Below, piece by piece: positions 8,565 through 16,910 of a stretch of 64,000 nt of DNA. The notes under the pieces are model-generated. The model was not told the origin of the DNA. It searched no databases and was given only the letters and a program-made list of their open reading frames with translations. How positions within the stretch are numbered: the first letter of the stretch is position 1; the number at the start of each line of letters is the position of its first letter. Source of the stretch: Salinibacter grassmerensis (lineage in GTDB: Bacteria; Bacteroidota; Rhodothermia; Rhodothermales; Salinibacteraceae); contig NZ_CAMTTF010000002.1 of NCBI RefSeq assembly GCF_947077765.1, positions 496,001 to 560,000 on the forward strand, in the 5' to 3' direction. The position numbers and the translations under genes are program-made.

Positions 8565-8903
8565 ATGGATAAGCATTCCAACTTGGAGAAGTCGTTCTTT
8601 GAACGCGTCTGGGCCGTTGTTGAAGAGATTCCGGTGGGCCGCGTCACCACCTACGGCGACATTGCCGAACACCTCGGGCGCCGGGGGGCGGCCCGGATCG
8701 TCGGCTGGGCGCTGAAGGACGCAGTGGGGGGCGACCTGCCCTGCCACCGCGTGGTGAACCGCAATGGGGTCCTGACGGGCCGGCGCCACTTCGAAGCGCC
8801 CCACGTCATGGAGGAGCGGTTGCGCAGCGAAGGGGTCACGTTCGTGGCCGAGGATCAGGTGGATCTCGATGCGCACCGCTGGCGGCCCGAAGAGATGAGG
8901 TAG
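8565..8903 (+). CDS. MGMT-family (O6-alkylguanine-DNA alkyltransferase-like) protein
   Basis: A 112 aa single-domain member of the methylated-DNA-protein-cysteine methyltransferase family. It has the helix-turn-helix DNA-binding segment (IPVGRVTTYGDIAEHLGRRGAARIVGWAL), the active-site PCHRVV motif and NRNGVLTG. The acceptor Cys is kept, unlike Atl1-type proteins, which have Trp there. Direct alkyl transfer is thus plausible, although the N-terminal domain of Ada/Ogt is absent. The start is ATG at 8565 (MDKHSNLEKSFF). It is the intact copy of a gene that also appears as two wrecked copies at 15957-16130 and 23905-24216, each at the head of the same repeated leader-susC module. Confidence 0.88.
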   Translation: MDKHSNLEKSFFERVWAVVEEIPVGRVTTYGDIAEHLGRRGAARIVGWALKDAVGGDLPCHRVVNRNGVLTGRRHFEAPHVMEERLRSEGVTFVAEDQVDLDAHRWRPEEMR

Positions 8904-9672
8904 AACGCATGGAAGACCGTCTGCCCACGTCCCCGTCGCAGTCCTCGGGTTGACAAGAAAGTTTCGGGGAGACGGGTCTCCGTTCCGCTCGTGTCTTCTA
9001 GGGACTGCGCACAGAACGTTTGGAGGAGGAAAGGTCGAAATCGCTGTGTAGCGGATCCGTGTTCGTGTATGCCAGGGCCTGGTGGGTCGCGTAGGTACAC
9101 CCTAGAAGGAACAGCGACGAGGCACTCCGGCTCAGCCGATCAACATTCTGGTCCACAATAATTTCATGCTTATGCTCCCATATATTTAAAATATAAGCTA
9201 GTAAATATGAAGAAATAGTGTTGTCAGGTAAGAGAGAACCGCCGGACTTATCCATCAGTCAGTGGGGCCGAAAATCAGGCCCTACTGCATTCATCAAATT
9301 AATAAAAACTCAAATTTGTTCACCATTTTTAGCAAAAAATATATATATGTTGCCGAAAGACGAGCATGAGTCGGGAACTGAGACGGAAGCCCCCCGCGAT
9401 GAGGCCCTCCAAACCCCGTTGGGAGGGCATTCTACCTTTTGACATTCTCTCCATGGCGATTAACATTGGGTTATCGCTGAGCGATAGACGCTGGAAGTTC
9501 TACTTGAAAAAGTGTTAAGAACCGTGTAGTAGTCTCTGCACATTACTTCTTCACGTTTTCTGGCATGGCGTGCCTTCAAGCCGCTGCATGGTTCGTGTGA
9601 AGCGAAACGCCATGCGCTCTAATCTCCTCGCTTAGGACCCCCAGATAGATTACTCACAGACAGCCCAAAACG
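8904..9672 (+). other. Spacer and long leader of susC locus 1, with AT-rich island
   Basis: No gene is seen here. The first half matches the spacer of copy 2. Around 9165-9350 there is a marked AT-rich island (runs such as ATATTTAAAATATAA and AAAAAATATATATATG) in an otherwise GC-rich window. The regulatory box is at 9439-9476, leaving about 200 nt of leader before the susC start at 9673. Confidence 0.6.
9439..9476 (+). promoter_or_regulatory. Conserved susC upstream box, copy 1
   Basis: These 38 bases are identical to 16673-16710. They contain TTGACATT and TTAACATT as a direct repeat whose starts are exactly 21 bp apart (two helical turns), followed by GGGTTATCG. They can also be read as a -35 TTGACA, a 17 bp spacer and a poor -10 (AACATT). 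The box lies 234 bp before the susC ATG. Confidence 0.6.
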
Positions 9673-12600
9673 ATGAAGCGACTGATACCAAGCGTTGTTT
9701 TCGGCCTCGCCCTCCTGCTCCTTCCGGGGCTGGCGTGGGCCCAGCAGGGAACCATCACCGGAACGGTGACAGAGGCGGAAACCGGCAACTCCTTGCCCGG
9801 GGCGACCATCCAGATTGTGGGCGAAAATACTGGTGCGGCCTCCGATGTTGACGGTCAGTATCAGATCACGGGAGTTCCTGCTGGCGAGCAGACCCTTCGG
9901 GTATCGTTTGTTGGGTATCAGGGGCAGGAACGCACTGTGAATGTACCGGCCGACGGTACAGTTCGGGCGAACTTCCAGCTCCGGACGAGCCAGGCTCAGA
10001 TGGAAGAGATCGTCGTGTCAAGTTACGCTGTTGAAGAGGATGTGCGCGTCACGGGTGCCTCCGAGGCGGTGAGCGGGGCCGACATTGAATCGCAGAACGT
10101 ACAGAACGTCTCTGGCGCCCTGCAGGGACGGGCGTCAGGAATCCGAATTACGTCTCAAAGTGGCGCTCCGGGATCGGCCTTTGACGTCCAGGTGCGCGGC
10201 CAAGCAAGCATCAGTGGAGGACAGCAACCTCTGTATATCATCGACGGGATTCAGGTTGGTCCCGAGAACATCTCCAACGAGGGCAACCTGAGTCCCCTTG
10301 CTGGCCTTAGTCCCTCCGACGTAGAGTCGGTGCAGGTATTGAAAGACGCATCGGCCACGGCTATTTACGGCGCACGAGCGGCCAACGGAGTGGTCATAAT
10401 CCAGACCAAGGGAGGCGGTGGAGAGACGCGAGTGAACTTCAGCTCCCAGGTCGGGGCGGTCAGTCCACTCGAGGAATATAACATCCTTTCGGCCAGCGAG
10501 TGGGTAGAACACGAGTTTTTGAAAGCCCGAAATGCAGGCGATTCGCCCGCGGACGTTGCTGATGATTTCGGAATTCCTAGCACCAACCCCGATGAGGTTA
10601 CCGGGCCTGACTGGTACGATCAGTCCACGCGCACTGGCATCACGCAATCGTATCAACTCTCCGTGAGCGGAGGTGGTGAACGGACCAATTTCCGCCTCTC
10701 TGGCTCCTTTGAGCGAGACAAGGGGCAGGTCATTGAGTCTTTCCTGAACCAGACAGGACTCCGGGCCAATGTTCAGCACGATGCCACGGATTACCTCTCT
10801 CTGTCGAGCAAGGTAAATCTCGTGCAGAACAAGTCTCGTGGGACGATCGGAGGTGGAGCCTTCGTCAACAGTCCCTTCTGGGCGTCCTACCTGATCCGTC
10901 CTCACCTTGACGTCCGAAACGAGGAGGGGGATTACAACTTGCCTCTGTCAGGAGGGGGAGCATTCAACAGAAATATTGTTGCGCAAGAAGACTTTAACTC
11001 CCAGAGCACAGATGGCGTTCAGATTCTTGGGAATGTCTCAGCAACACTGAGTCTCACTGACTGGCTCAGTGCCCGTACCGTCTTTGGCCTGGACTTCAAC
11101 GACCTGTCAGAGAAGGATCGTCGAGACCCCCGTCTGCCAAACAATGCAGATATCGGCGGAAGTGCCTTCGTAAGCGACACTCGTGAAGTGGGTCTGAATG
11201 TGAGCCAGACGCTCAACTATGATCTCTCGCCGGGCGAGCGCCATGACGTCTCTGGACTTTTTGGTGCCGAGTACCGCCGCCAGAGAGAAGCGTTTAACGG
11301 GTCTGACGGAGAGGGCTTCCCTCTGTTCGAATTTCAGAATCTCGACAACGCGGCCAACCCGGTCGGAGTCGACGAGTTTGAGACCGAGTCGCGGTTCCTA
11401 GGCTTCTTCGGGGATGCAGAGTATACGTACGACGACCGGTACACCGGAAGCCTGACGCTTCGTTACGACGGGTCCTCCCGGTTTGGTGAAGACTCCCGGT
11501 ACGGCCTCTTCGGGTCGGTCGGCGGGTCCTGGACAATCTCTGAGGAAGCGTTCATGGAAGACGTAGGGTTTGTAGAGGATCTGGAGCTACGTGGAAGCTA
11601 TGGCGTACTGGGGAATAGCGACTTCCAGGCTGCCTTTGGCAACTTCGCTGCCCGACAGCTCTACGGGGGAGGTGGAGAGTATTCGGGAGTTGCCGGAATT
11701 GAACCCGCATCTCTGGGCCGATCAGATCTTACCTGGGAGGAGTCAACTCAGATTAACATCGGGCTTGACTACTCAGTCTTCGGTGGGCGCCTCTCGGGGT
11801 CGGTTGACGCCTTCCGTAACGACACCGACCAGCTTCTGCTTGGACGTGACCTTCCTGCCGACAGTGGCTTTGATACTGTCCTCGACAACGTCGGAGAAAT
11901 TCGAAATGAGGGGCTTGAGTTCTCCTTCAACACTGTCAACATCGACCGGGGCGATTTTCGGTGGGACACGGAGTTCAACATCACCTTCCAGCGGAGCGAG
12001 GTTCTTTCCCTCTTCGATGGGCGCGAGGAAATCCGGAATGACCAACAGCCTGGTGGTGAACTTTACCGCGTAGGCGAGCCCTTGGGCCAATATGAGCAAG
12101 TGCCATGGGCTGGAGTCAACCCGGCTAACGGGCGCCCGCTGTACGAAGACGAAAACGGGAACCTCACTTACTTCGTCGGTGGTCAGTCCGCCGAACAGAC
12201 GTACGGGAACAGCCAGTCGGACTTTTACGGAGGATTCGGAAATACATTCTCGTACGCTGGGCTGACGCTGGATGTCTTCTTTCAGTATGACTACGGCCGG
12301 AATACATTCAACAACGACCGTTACTTCATCGACGGAAACTTCAGCTTCAATCACACCGAGAACGTGACGGAAGACTACTGGGAAGAGCCCGGTGACGTCA
12401 GTGAGCGTCCCCTTCCGTGGGCCGGAAACCGCCCTGGGGGATCTGGTTACAACTCGGGATTCTTTAGCTCCTCAGTGTACATGGAGGACGCCTCCTACAT
12501 CCGACTGAAGCAGGTGCGCCTCAGTTACTCGTTGCCCTCCTCCCTTCTCGAAGGGGTGGGAATCCAGGGCATCACTGTGTACGTCAACGGAAGTAACCTG

Positions 12601-12708
12601 CTTACCTTCACAAACTACACTGGACTGGATCCGGAAATCGTGGGTACAGCTCTTGCCCAATACCCGAACAACCAGCGTATCAGTGGAGGCATTGACTTGA
12701 CGCTGTAG
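9673..12708 (+). CDS. SusC/RagA-type TonB-linked outer membrane receptor, locus 1
   Basis: This 1011 aa receptor should form the outer-membrane barrel half of a SusCD nutrient importer, powered by TonB-ExbBD. A signal peptide (LIPSVVFGLALLLLPGLAWA, cleavage before QQG) is followed by a CarboxypepD_reg-like domain (about residues 25-105, with GTVTEAETGNSLPGA and VSFVGYQGQERTV). The TonB-box region, the plug (about 115-235; LYIIDGIQVG, VLKDASATAIYGARAANGVVII) and a 22-strand-type barrel ending in an aromatic-poor DLTL follow. SusD partner 12869-14302 is 160 bp downstream. The 5' end is nearly identical to that of the locus 2 receptor, while plug and barrel differ. The substrate is unknown. Confidence 0.94.
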   Translation: MKRLIPSVVFGLALLLLPGLAWAQQGTITGTVTEAETGNSLPGATIQIVGENTGAASDVDGQYQITGVPAGEQTLRVSFVGYQGQERTVNVPADGTVRANFQLRTSQAQMEEIVVSSYAVEEDVRVTGASEAVSGADIESQNVQNVSGALQGRASGIRITSQSGAPGSAFDVQVRGQASISGGQQPLYIIDGIQVGPENISNEGNLSPLAGLSPSDVESVQVLKDASATAIYGARAANGVVIIQTKGGGGETRVNFSSQVGAVSPLEEYNILSASEWVEHEFLKARNAGDSPADVADDFGIPSTNPDEVTGPDWYDQSTRTGITQSYQLSVSGGGERTNFRLSGSFERDKGQVIESFLNQTGLRANVQHDATDYLSLSSKVNLVQNKSRGTIGGGAFVNSPFWASYLIRPHLDVRNEEGDYNLPLSGGGAFNRNIVAQEDFNSQSTDGVQILGNVSATLSLTDWLSARTVFGLDFNDLSEKDRRDPRLPNNADIGGSAFVSDTREVGLNVSQTLNYDLSPGERHDVSGLFGAEYRRQREAFNGSDGEGFPLFEFQNLDNAANPVGVDEFETESRFLGFFGDAEYTYDDRYTGSLTLRYDGSSRFGEDSRYGLFGSVGGSWTISEEAFMEDVGFVEDLELRGSYGVLGNSDFQAAFGNFAARQLYGGGGEYSGVAGIEPASLGRSDLTWEESTQINIGLDYSVFGGRLSGSVDAFRNDTDQLLLGRDLPADSGFDTVLDNVGEIRNEGLEFSFNTVNIDRGDFRWDTEFNITFQRSEVLSLFDGREEIRNDQQPGGELYRVGEPLGQYEQVPWAGVNPANGRPLYEDENGNLTYFVGGQSAEQTYGNSQSDFYGGFGNTFSYAGLTLDVFFQYDYGRNTFNNDRYFIDGNFSFNHTENVTEDYWEEPGDVSERPLPWAGNRPGGSGYNSGFFSSSVYMEDASYIRLKQVRLSYSLPSSLLEGVGIQGITVYVNGSNLLTFTNYTGLDPEIVGTALAQYPNNQRISGGIDLTL

Positions 12709-12749
12709 GCGCTCACCACTCCAGTATGAGCTACCTCCTGATCTCCTGT

Positions 12750-12791
12750 GTTCCGTCCTGTCCTCTCAAGAGACAGGGGGCAGGGCGGAAC
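12750..12791 (+). other. Intercistronic stem-loop, susC1-susD1
   Basis: Imperfect inverted repeat GTTCCGTCCTGTCC... / ...GGGCAGGGCGGAAC without a U-tract, between the receptor and its SusD partner. It probably affects processing or stability of the co-transcript rather than ending it. Confidence 0.55.
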
Positions 12792-12868
12792 GGAAGAGGG
12801 GCAGGCCACAGTCCCGTCTTCCACTCGCCCCCTTCGCACGCATTTCGTACTCACTCTTTCCAGATTCT

Positions 12869-14302
12869 ATGAGGATACCGCAACTCACCCCCCGAATTCT
12901 GTTGGTAGGCATGGTCGGGGTCGCCCTCAGCCTTACTCTTTCATCTTGTGATAATCTGCTGGATGTCGAGCCGCAGCAGGATGTCCAGCCGGAGGCGGCT
13001 TTTTCCTCTGAGGGAGGATTCGAGTCGACCCTCAGCTCCACCTACGATGACCTCCAAGATGTTGGTTATTACGGGCAATTCTACATGTTGTACCCGGAGG
13101 CGCTGGCCGACAATGCGATCAACCTCTCGGGGGTAGCCCGCTACGACGGCCCACCCCAGAACGCTGCTCGTGAGCACCTGAACAGATGGGGGGGGCACTA
13201 CACGAGCATCAACAAGGCGAATACGCTCATCGCCGAGAGTCAGAATTTCGACGAAGCCGACGAGGCATTCAAAGAAAGGATACGAGGAGAGGCGCTTTTT
13301 CTTCGGGCCCTCAATTACTTTGACCTCATCCGCACAAAAGCGTACGAGCCGGGGGAGGAGGTGAATGGGTTCACGCAGGGAGTCATCCTGCGCACGGAGC
13401 CCACCAGGTCGGCAGAAGTGGCTTCCGAGCGTCTGCCTCGTGCGCCCACCAGTGAGGTTTACGACCAGATCGAGACGGATCTACAGAATGCCCGTAGCCT
13501 CCTAGCTGGAACGAAAAATGGCAGATTCAAGGCCAACGAGGCGGCGGCGCAGGCTTTGCTTGCACAGGTACGCCTCTACCGAAAAGACTTTGAGGGTGCT
13601 GCCACCACGGCAACTGCTGCTCTGGAGACTGCCAGAGACAGTCTGGATGCCGATCTCCTTACCGAAGACGAGTACGTTGAGGCTCACGTAGGAGAGACGA
13701 TGTCCAGCGCCCTCTTTTCCATCAACATGAACCCTGATTTCGATGGTGACGCGACCAGCGTGAATGAATCCCTCTCGTCACTTACTCACGATCCAGGGTC
13801 GTTCAACTTCCAGCTTCTTCCTACCCAAGACCTCATTGATGCTCACGCGGACGGCGATGTCCGTGCGGAGCTTTACGAGACCCTACCCTCAGGGGACACG
13901 CGCATCAACAAGTATACCCAGGCCGTGGGGAGCTACACCGATAACATTCCCGTCATCCGGGCCGCGGAGGTGCTTCTGATCCGCGCGGAGGCGCGATTCG
14001 AGAATGGTAACGAAAGTGGTGCCCTCGAAGATGTGAATACACTGCGCTCCGCCCGTGGGCTAGAGAAGGTCTCGCTCAGTGGTGAAAGCCTCATTGACGA
14101 GATTCTGAAACAGAAGCGCTTAGAATTGGCCTTCGAAGGAGAGCGTTTCTTCGATCTCAAGCGGCGGGGCATGGATATCCCGAAGCCACAGGTTGCCACC
14201 CCCGACGTGTCCTTGGCTTACGAGGACCGACGCGTCTTAGCACCGATTCCCTCAGGCGAGGTCCAGCTCAACGGTCAGCTTGACCAGAATCCCGGCTATT
14301 AA
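12869..14302 (+). CDS. SusD/RagB-type outer membrane lipoprotein, locus 1
   Basis: The extracellular lid and ligand-binding lipoprotein that pairs with the SusC-type receptor just upstream. The lipobox is at about residues 24-27 (LSSC, then DNLLDVEPQ). The 477 aa show family landmarks: a helical TPR-like N-terminal part (IRGEALFLRALNYFDLIRTK), the KANEAAAQALLAQVRLYRKDFEGA repeat, and C-terminal RAAEVLLIRAEARFENGN, LKQKRLELAFEGERFFDLKR and PIPSGEVQLNGQLDQNPGY. The last is the classical SusD C-terminus. It lies in an operon with susC1 and probably with the lipoprotein at 14472. Confidence 0.94.
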   Translation: MRIPQLTPRILLVGMVGVALSLTLSSCDNLLDVEPQQDVQPEAAFSSEGGFESTLSSTYDDLQDVGYYGQFYMLYPEALADNAINLSGVARYDGPPQNAAREHLNRWGGHYTSINKANTLIAESQNFDEADEAFKERIRGEALFLRALNYFDLIRTKAYEPGEEVNGFTQGVILRTEPTRSAEVASERLPRAPTSEVYDQIETDLQNARSLLAGTKNGRFKANEAAAQALLAQVRLYRKDFEGAATTATAALETARDSLDADLLTEDEYVEAHVGETMSSALFSINMNPDFDGDATSVNESLSSLTHDPGSFNFQLLPTQDLIDAHADGDVRAELYETLPSGDTRINKYTQAVGSYTDNIPVIRAAEVLLIRAEARFENGNESGALEDVNTLRSARGLEKVSLSGESLIDEILKQKRLELAFEGERFFDLKRRGMDIPKPQVATPDVSLAYEDRRVLAPIPSGEVQLNGQLDQNPGY

Positions 14303-14344
14303 CCACCAGGGTAAAAGCGCGTCGTCGTGACGAGGAGCGAATAG

Positions 14345-14379
14345 GATCATCCCGGTGCGGGGCTGGCACTGGGATGATC
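14345..14379 (+). other. Stem-loop between susD1 and the following lipoprotein gene
   Basis: Inverted repeat GATCATCCCGGTGC / GCACTGGGATGATC around a GGGGCTG loop, with no U-run. It is probably an mRNA processing or stability element inside the operon. Confidence 0.55.
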
Positions 14380-14471
14380 GTCTGCTCTTCGCCGTTTTGG
14401 AAGGCTGCTTTCCTCCGCCTCCCCCTGTCCACTACAGACTATCTTGTAAATAAGGTCGAATCCATAGACAC

Positions 14472-15284
14472 ATGAACACCGCTAAACGTTGCTTCGCGCT
14501 TACCCTGGTCGTGCTCGTTTCAGTAAGCATGATGGGGTGCTTTGACCAAGTCGTCGAGCCCGAGTACGATGGCCCCCCCAAGGTCCAGTTTGATCCAACG
14601 AGTAATTCTGTTCCTGATGGTGCGGGAGCCCAGGAACTCAATATCCAGCTCATTGCGCCGCAACAGTCCAGTGACAGCCAGTTCCCGGTGACCGTTGTCG
14701 ACACGGGAGACATCGCGACGACTCTGCCATCGGACGAGTACGAATTGGTTTCTGAAACCGCTACAATTCCTGCTGGCAGCAGCTTTGGAACGGTACAGGT
14801 GCGTGTCGACTCGTCTGGAATCCCACCGGGGGAAACACAGCTCTTGACGCTGGCCCTGGAAGAAAGTTCGAACAGTGACATCGTCCCGGCGACCAACTTT
14901 CAGTTCTTTGAGCTCACGGTCGCCGGGCGCTCAGCGGACGTTCGTCCAGAACCTGCCTCTCTTTCCTTTGACACCATAGAGGCTGGTTCTACGGCCCGGG
15001 ACACACTTGCGGTTGTCAACGAGGGGACTGCGCCCTCCGACGTCAGCAACCTAGCCGTTTCGGGCATGGATGCGGGCCGCTTTAGCATCGAAGCACCGGC
15101 GGGAGATTCGTTTACCCTCCCTCCTGGAGAAAGCCAGGAGGTCGTTGTCGATTTCGCGCCCGAGGGCACCCTGTCCGATACGACCGACTACGCGGGCTCG
15201 GTTGACTTCCAGTTCACGAACGTTCCGGACGGCCCGGGAGAAGCTAGTGCGGAGCTGACAGGAACCGGGATCCCACAACCCTGA
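14472..15284 (+). CDS. Surface lipoprotein with Calx-beta-like and choice-of-anchor-D-like domains
   Basis: A 270 aa lipoprotein (SVSMMGC lipobox near residue 23). The N-terminal half resembles the Calx-beta/DUF4843 type of Ig-like domain that often accompanies SusCD pairs (VPDGAGAQELNIQL, TIPAGSSFGTVQVRV). The C-terminal half (about residues 150-268) has the pattern of a choice-of-anchor D/ASH-type beta-sandwich (PASLSFDTIEAGSTARDTLAVVNEG, LPPGESQEVVVDFAPEG, GTGIP). It is the third gene of locus 1 and is followed by a strong terminator, so it probably closes the operon. It is a candidate surface glycan- or protein-binding accessory; the ligand is unknown. Confidence 0.75.
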   Translation: MNTAKRCFALTLVVLVSVSMMGCFDQVVEPEYDGPPKVQFDPTSNSVPDGAGAQELNIQLIAPQQSSDSQFPVTVVDTGDIATTLPSDEYELVSETATIPAGSSFGTVQVRVDSSGIPPGETQLLTLALEESSNSDIVPATNFQFFELTVAGRSADVRPEPASLSFDTIEAGSTARDTLAVVNEGTAPSDVSNLAVSGMDAGRFSIEAPAGDSFTLPPGESQEVVVDFAPEGTLSDTTDYAGSVDFQFTNVPDGPGEASAELTGTGIPQP

Positions 15285-15322
15285 TCTGACCCCGAGCGTT
15301 CAGCTGATTCCTGACGTCTTTC

Positions 15323-15361
15323 AAAGCGGCGGTGCTCCGATCGGGGCACCGCCGCTTTTTA
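15323..15361 (+). terminator. Rho-independent terminator of susCD locus 1
   Basis: A long perfect stem (AAGCGGCGGTGC / GCACCGCCGCTT) with a short loop and a following T-run, 39 bp after the last gene of locus 1. Confidence 0.9.
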
Positions 15362-15956
15362 TTTGTGATGGATGTCGTTCGTGACGGATAAATCCTGTGC
15401 GGCCCGCAGGGAATATGCGCACTGCACCCCCAAACGCCTGCTTCCGACAATAAAGCTGCTCTGGCGCGACAGGTCGGCTCGATGCCGGGCCGGTCCGTGT
15501 GCGGTCTCGTCACCAGAAAAGGTTCAGGGCCACAGCCCTGCGCACGTGCGTCCCGCGCGATAGGCGAGCGAGCTCTTCATCCCCTCAGATCTCTTGACCT
15601 GCTTGAAGGGGTTGCTTCTGCGGGTCTCCATTACCGCCTGCGACAACATTGCCGGTTCGTTCGAGCAGTGGAAAGTGGGACTACAGTCCCGTCGGCCATT
15701 GGTCCTGGTCAACGCAACTGAGACTGACGTGGCCCGCTCCACGACCCTCTTTGTACACAACACCTCAGGCATTGACTCGACCTGAAGGTTGATGGTGTTC
15801 CACGGAAGAGGGCCGCTGCTGCCTGCAGTGGTCCTTTTTGTGCGCTGATGTGCGTCGCATTCCGTCACGACCACACCCACGACCACACCGTGCCCCCATC
15901 AGAAAATCCGGCACGTGAGTTTCCAATCTCCAATTAACGCCCCGAGTCCAACTGGC
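15362..15956 (+). other. Unassigned region ending in an orphan terminator
   Basis: No coding frame is recognised. The stretch has no clear counterpart in copy 1. It ends with a terminator-like hairpin at 15809-15839, which implies that something is or was transcribed rightwards through it, such as a decayed gene or a small RNA. Confidence 0.4.
15809..15839 (+). terminator. Orphan terminator-like hairpin
   Basis: An 11-bp stem including G-U pairs (AGGGCCGCTGC / GCAGTGGTCCT), a 5-nt loop and a following T-run. No intact gene lies immediately upstream. Confidence 0.6.
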
Positions 15957-16130
15957 AGCAAGCCGCCCGGCCACCGCGTGGTGGGCCGTAATAGGGTCCT
16001 GACGGGCCGGCGCCACTTCGAAACGCCCCCCGTCATGGGGAAGCGTCTGCGCAGTAAAGGGGGTACGTTCGTGGCGGAAGACCGGGTGGGTCTCGACGCG
16101 CACCAATGGCGGCCCGAGGAAACGAAGTGA
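15957..16130 (+). pseudogene. MGMT-family gene stub (module copy 2)
   Basis: The C-terminal half of the 8565-8903 gene. The frame reads PPGHRVVGRNRVLTGRRHFETPPVM and continues to the same C-terminus (DAHQWRPEETK). The N-terminal helix-turn-helix half is missing and the acceptor Cys is Gly (PCHRV to PGHRV), so it cannot be an alkyltransferase. The reading frame of the stub has stayed open to the original stop. It sits at the head of module copy 2. Confidence 0.85.
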
Positions 16131-16910
16131 AACGCACGAACAGGGGGCGACTACCCCGTGCCGTGGTCGTTGGAACCGTGGAGAGAGAAGTGTAAGGCAG
16201 GTGCATCTCCGCGCCGTTCGTATCTTCCAAGAACTTCGCCCAAGACGTTTGAGGAGAGGAAGCTGAACTGGCGCGTGGTGAGAGCCTGTGTCTGTGCATG
16301 TCAGGCCCCAATGCACTGCGGAGATGCATCTTGGGAGGAAAAGCGATCGAGCATTCCGGCTCAGCCTCAATTTCCTCGGTCCCCAGAGCCTGTACCGCTG
16401 CACTTTATTCGTTCGTAGACACGGCGATGTGAAATACAAAGCTTTTGGAAGATTACCCACCCTACGCAGTGTAGAGTCGCCGGGTTCGTCCGTCTGTGAA
16501 ACCAAAACTGGTCTCTATTATGTTCATTAAGTCAAGAAAAAGTTAATTTAAACTGCCGCGTTCTGGTCTTGAACGCAAGTGAAATGCTAGAAGACAAGCG
16601 TGAGTCGGGAATTTGAATGGGGAACTCCCGGAACGAGCCCATCCAGGCTTCGTCGAGGCTTCTTGCGGTCTCTTGACATTCTCTCCATGGCGATTAACAT
16701 TGGGTTATCGTCAGATAAGAAAAACCGAAAATCTTGTTTTAGGCAGCGTTAAAATAAATTTGCTGGTTCTGTAATCCTAACATTCTTTTTCCTACCTAGG
16801 GTGGAGGGGGCCCCGGTTCAGCGCACGATCCGATGACGGTAGGATGTTACGCGGCCTAGAAGATTTTACTCAAGAGCCTCAAATAGATTACTCATACACA
16901 GCCCAAAACG
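16131..16910 (+). other. Spacer and leader of susC locus 2
   Basis: No gene is seen. It is homologous to 8904-9672, with shared blocks such as GTGAGTCGGGAA near 16600. AT-rich patches flank the regulatory box (about 16515-16555 and 16720-16780). Confidence 0.6.
16673..16710 (+). promoter_or_regulatory. Conserved susC upstream box, copy 2
   Basis: Identical over 38 bases to 9439-9476, with TTGACATT and TTAACATT 21 bp apart. It lies 238 bp before the susC2 ATG, almost the same distance as in copy 1. Confidence 0.6.

Larger units (their letters stand above)
8730..9780 (+). repeat. Repeated head module, copy 1 (MGMT 3' part - spacer - regulatory box - susC 5' end)
   Basis: This segment aligns by eye with 15957-17020 and, in decayed form, with 23905-25990. 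Matching landmarks in order: the MGMT C-terminus (HRVV..R..VLTGRRHFE), a spacer block ending in GACGTTTGAGGAG-like or AACGTTTGGAGGAGG-like sequence, a GTGAGTCGGGAA-type block, the TTGACATT box, an ATAGATTACTCA/CAGCCCAAAACG leader, and the susC start. Box-to-start distances agree within about 8 bp between copies, so this is one ancestral unit and not convergent similarity. Confidence 0.8.
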
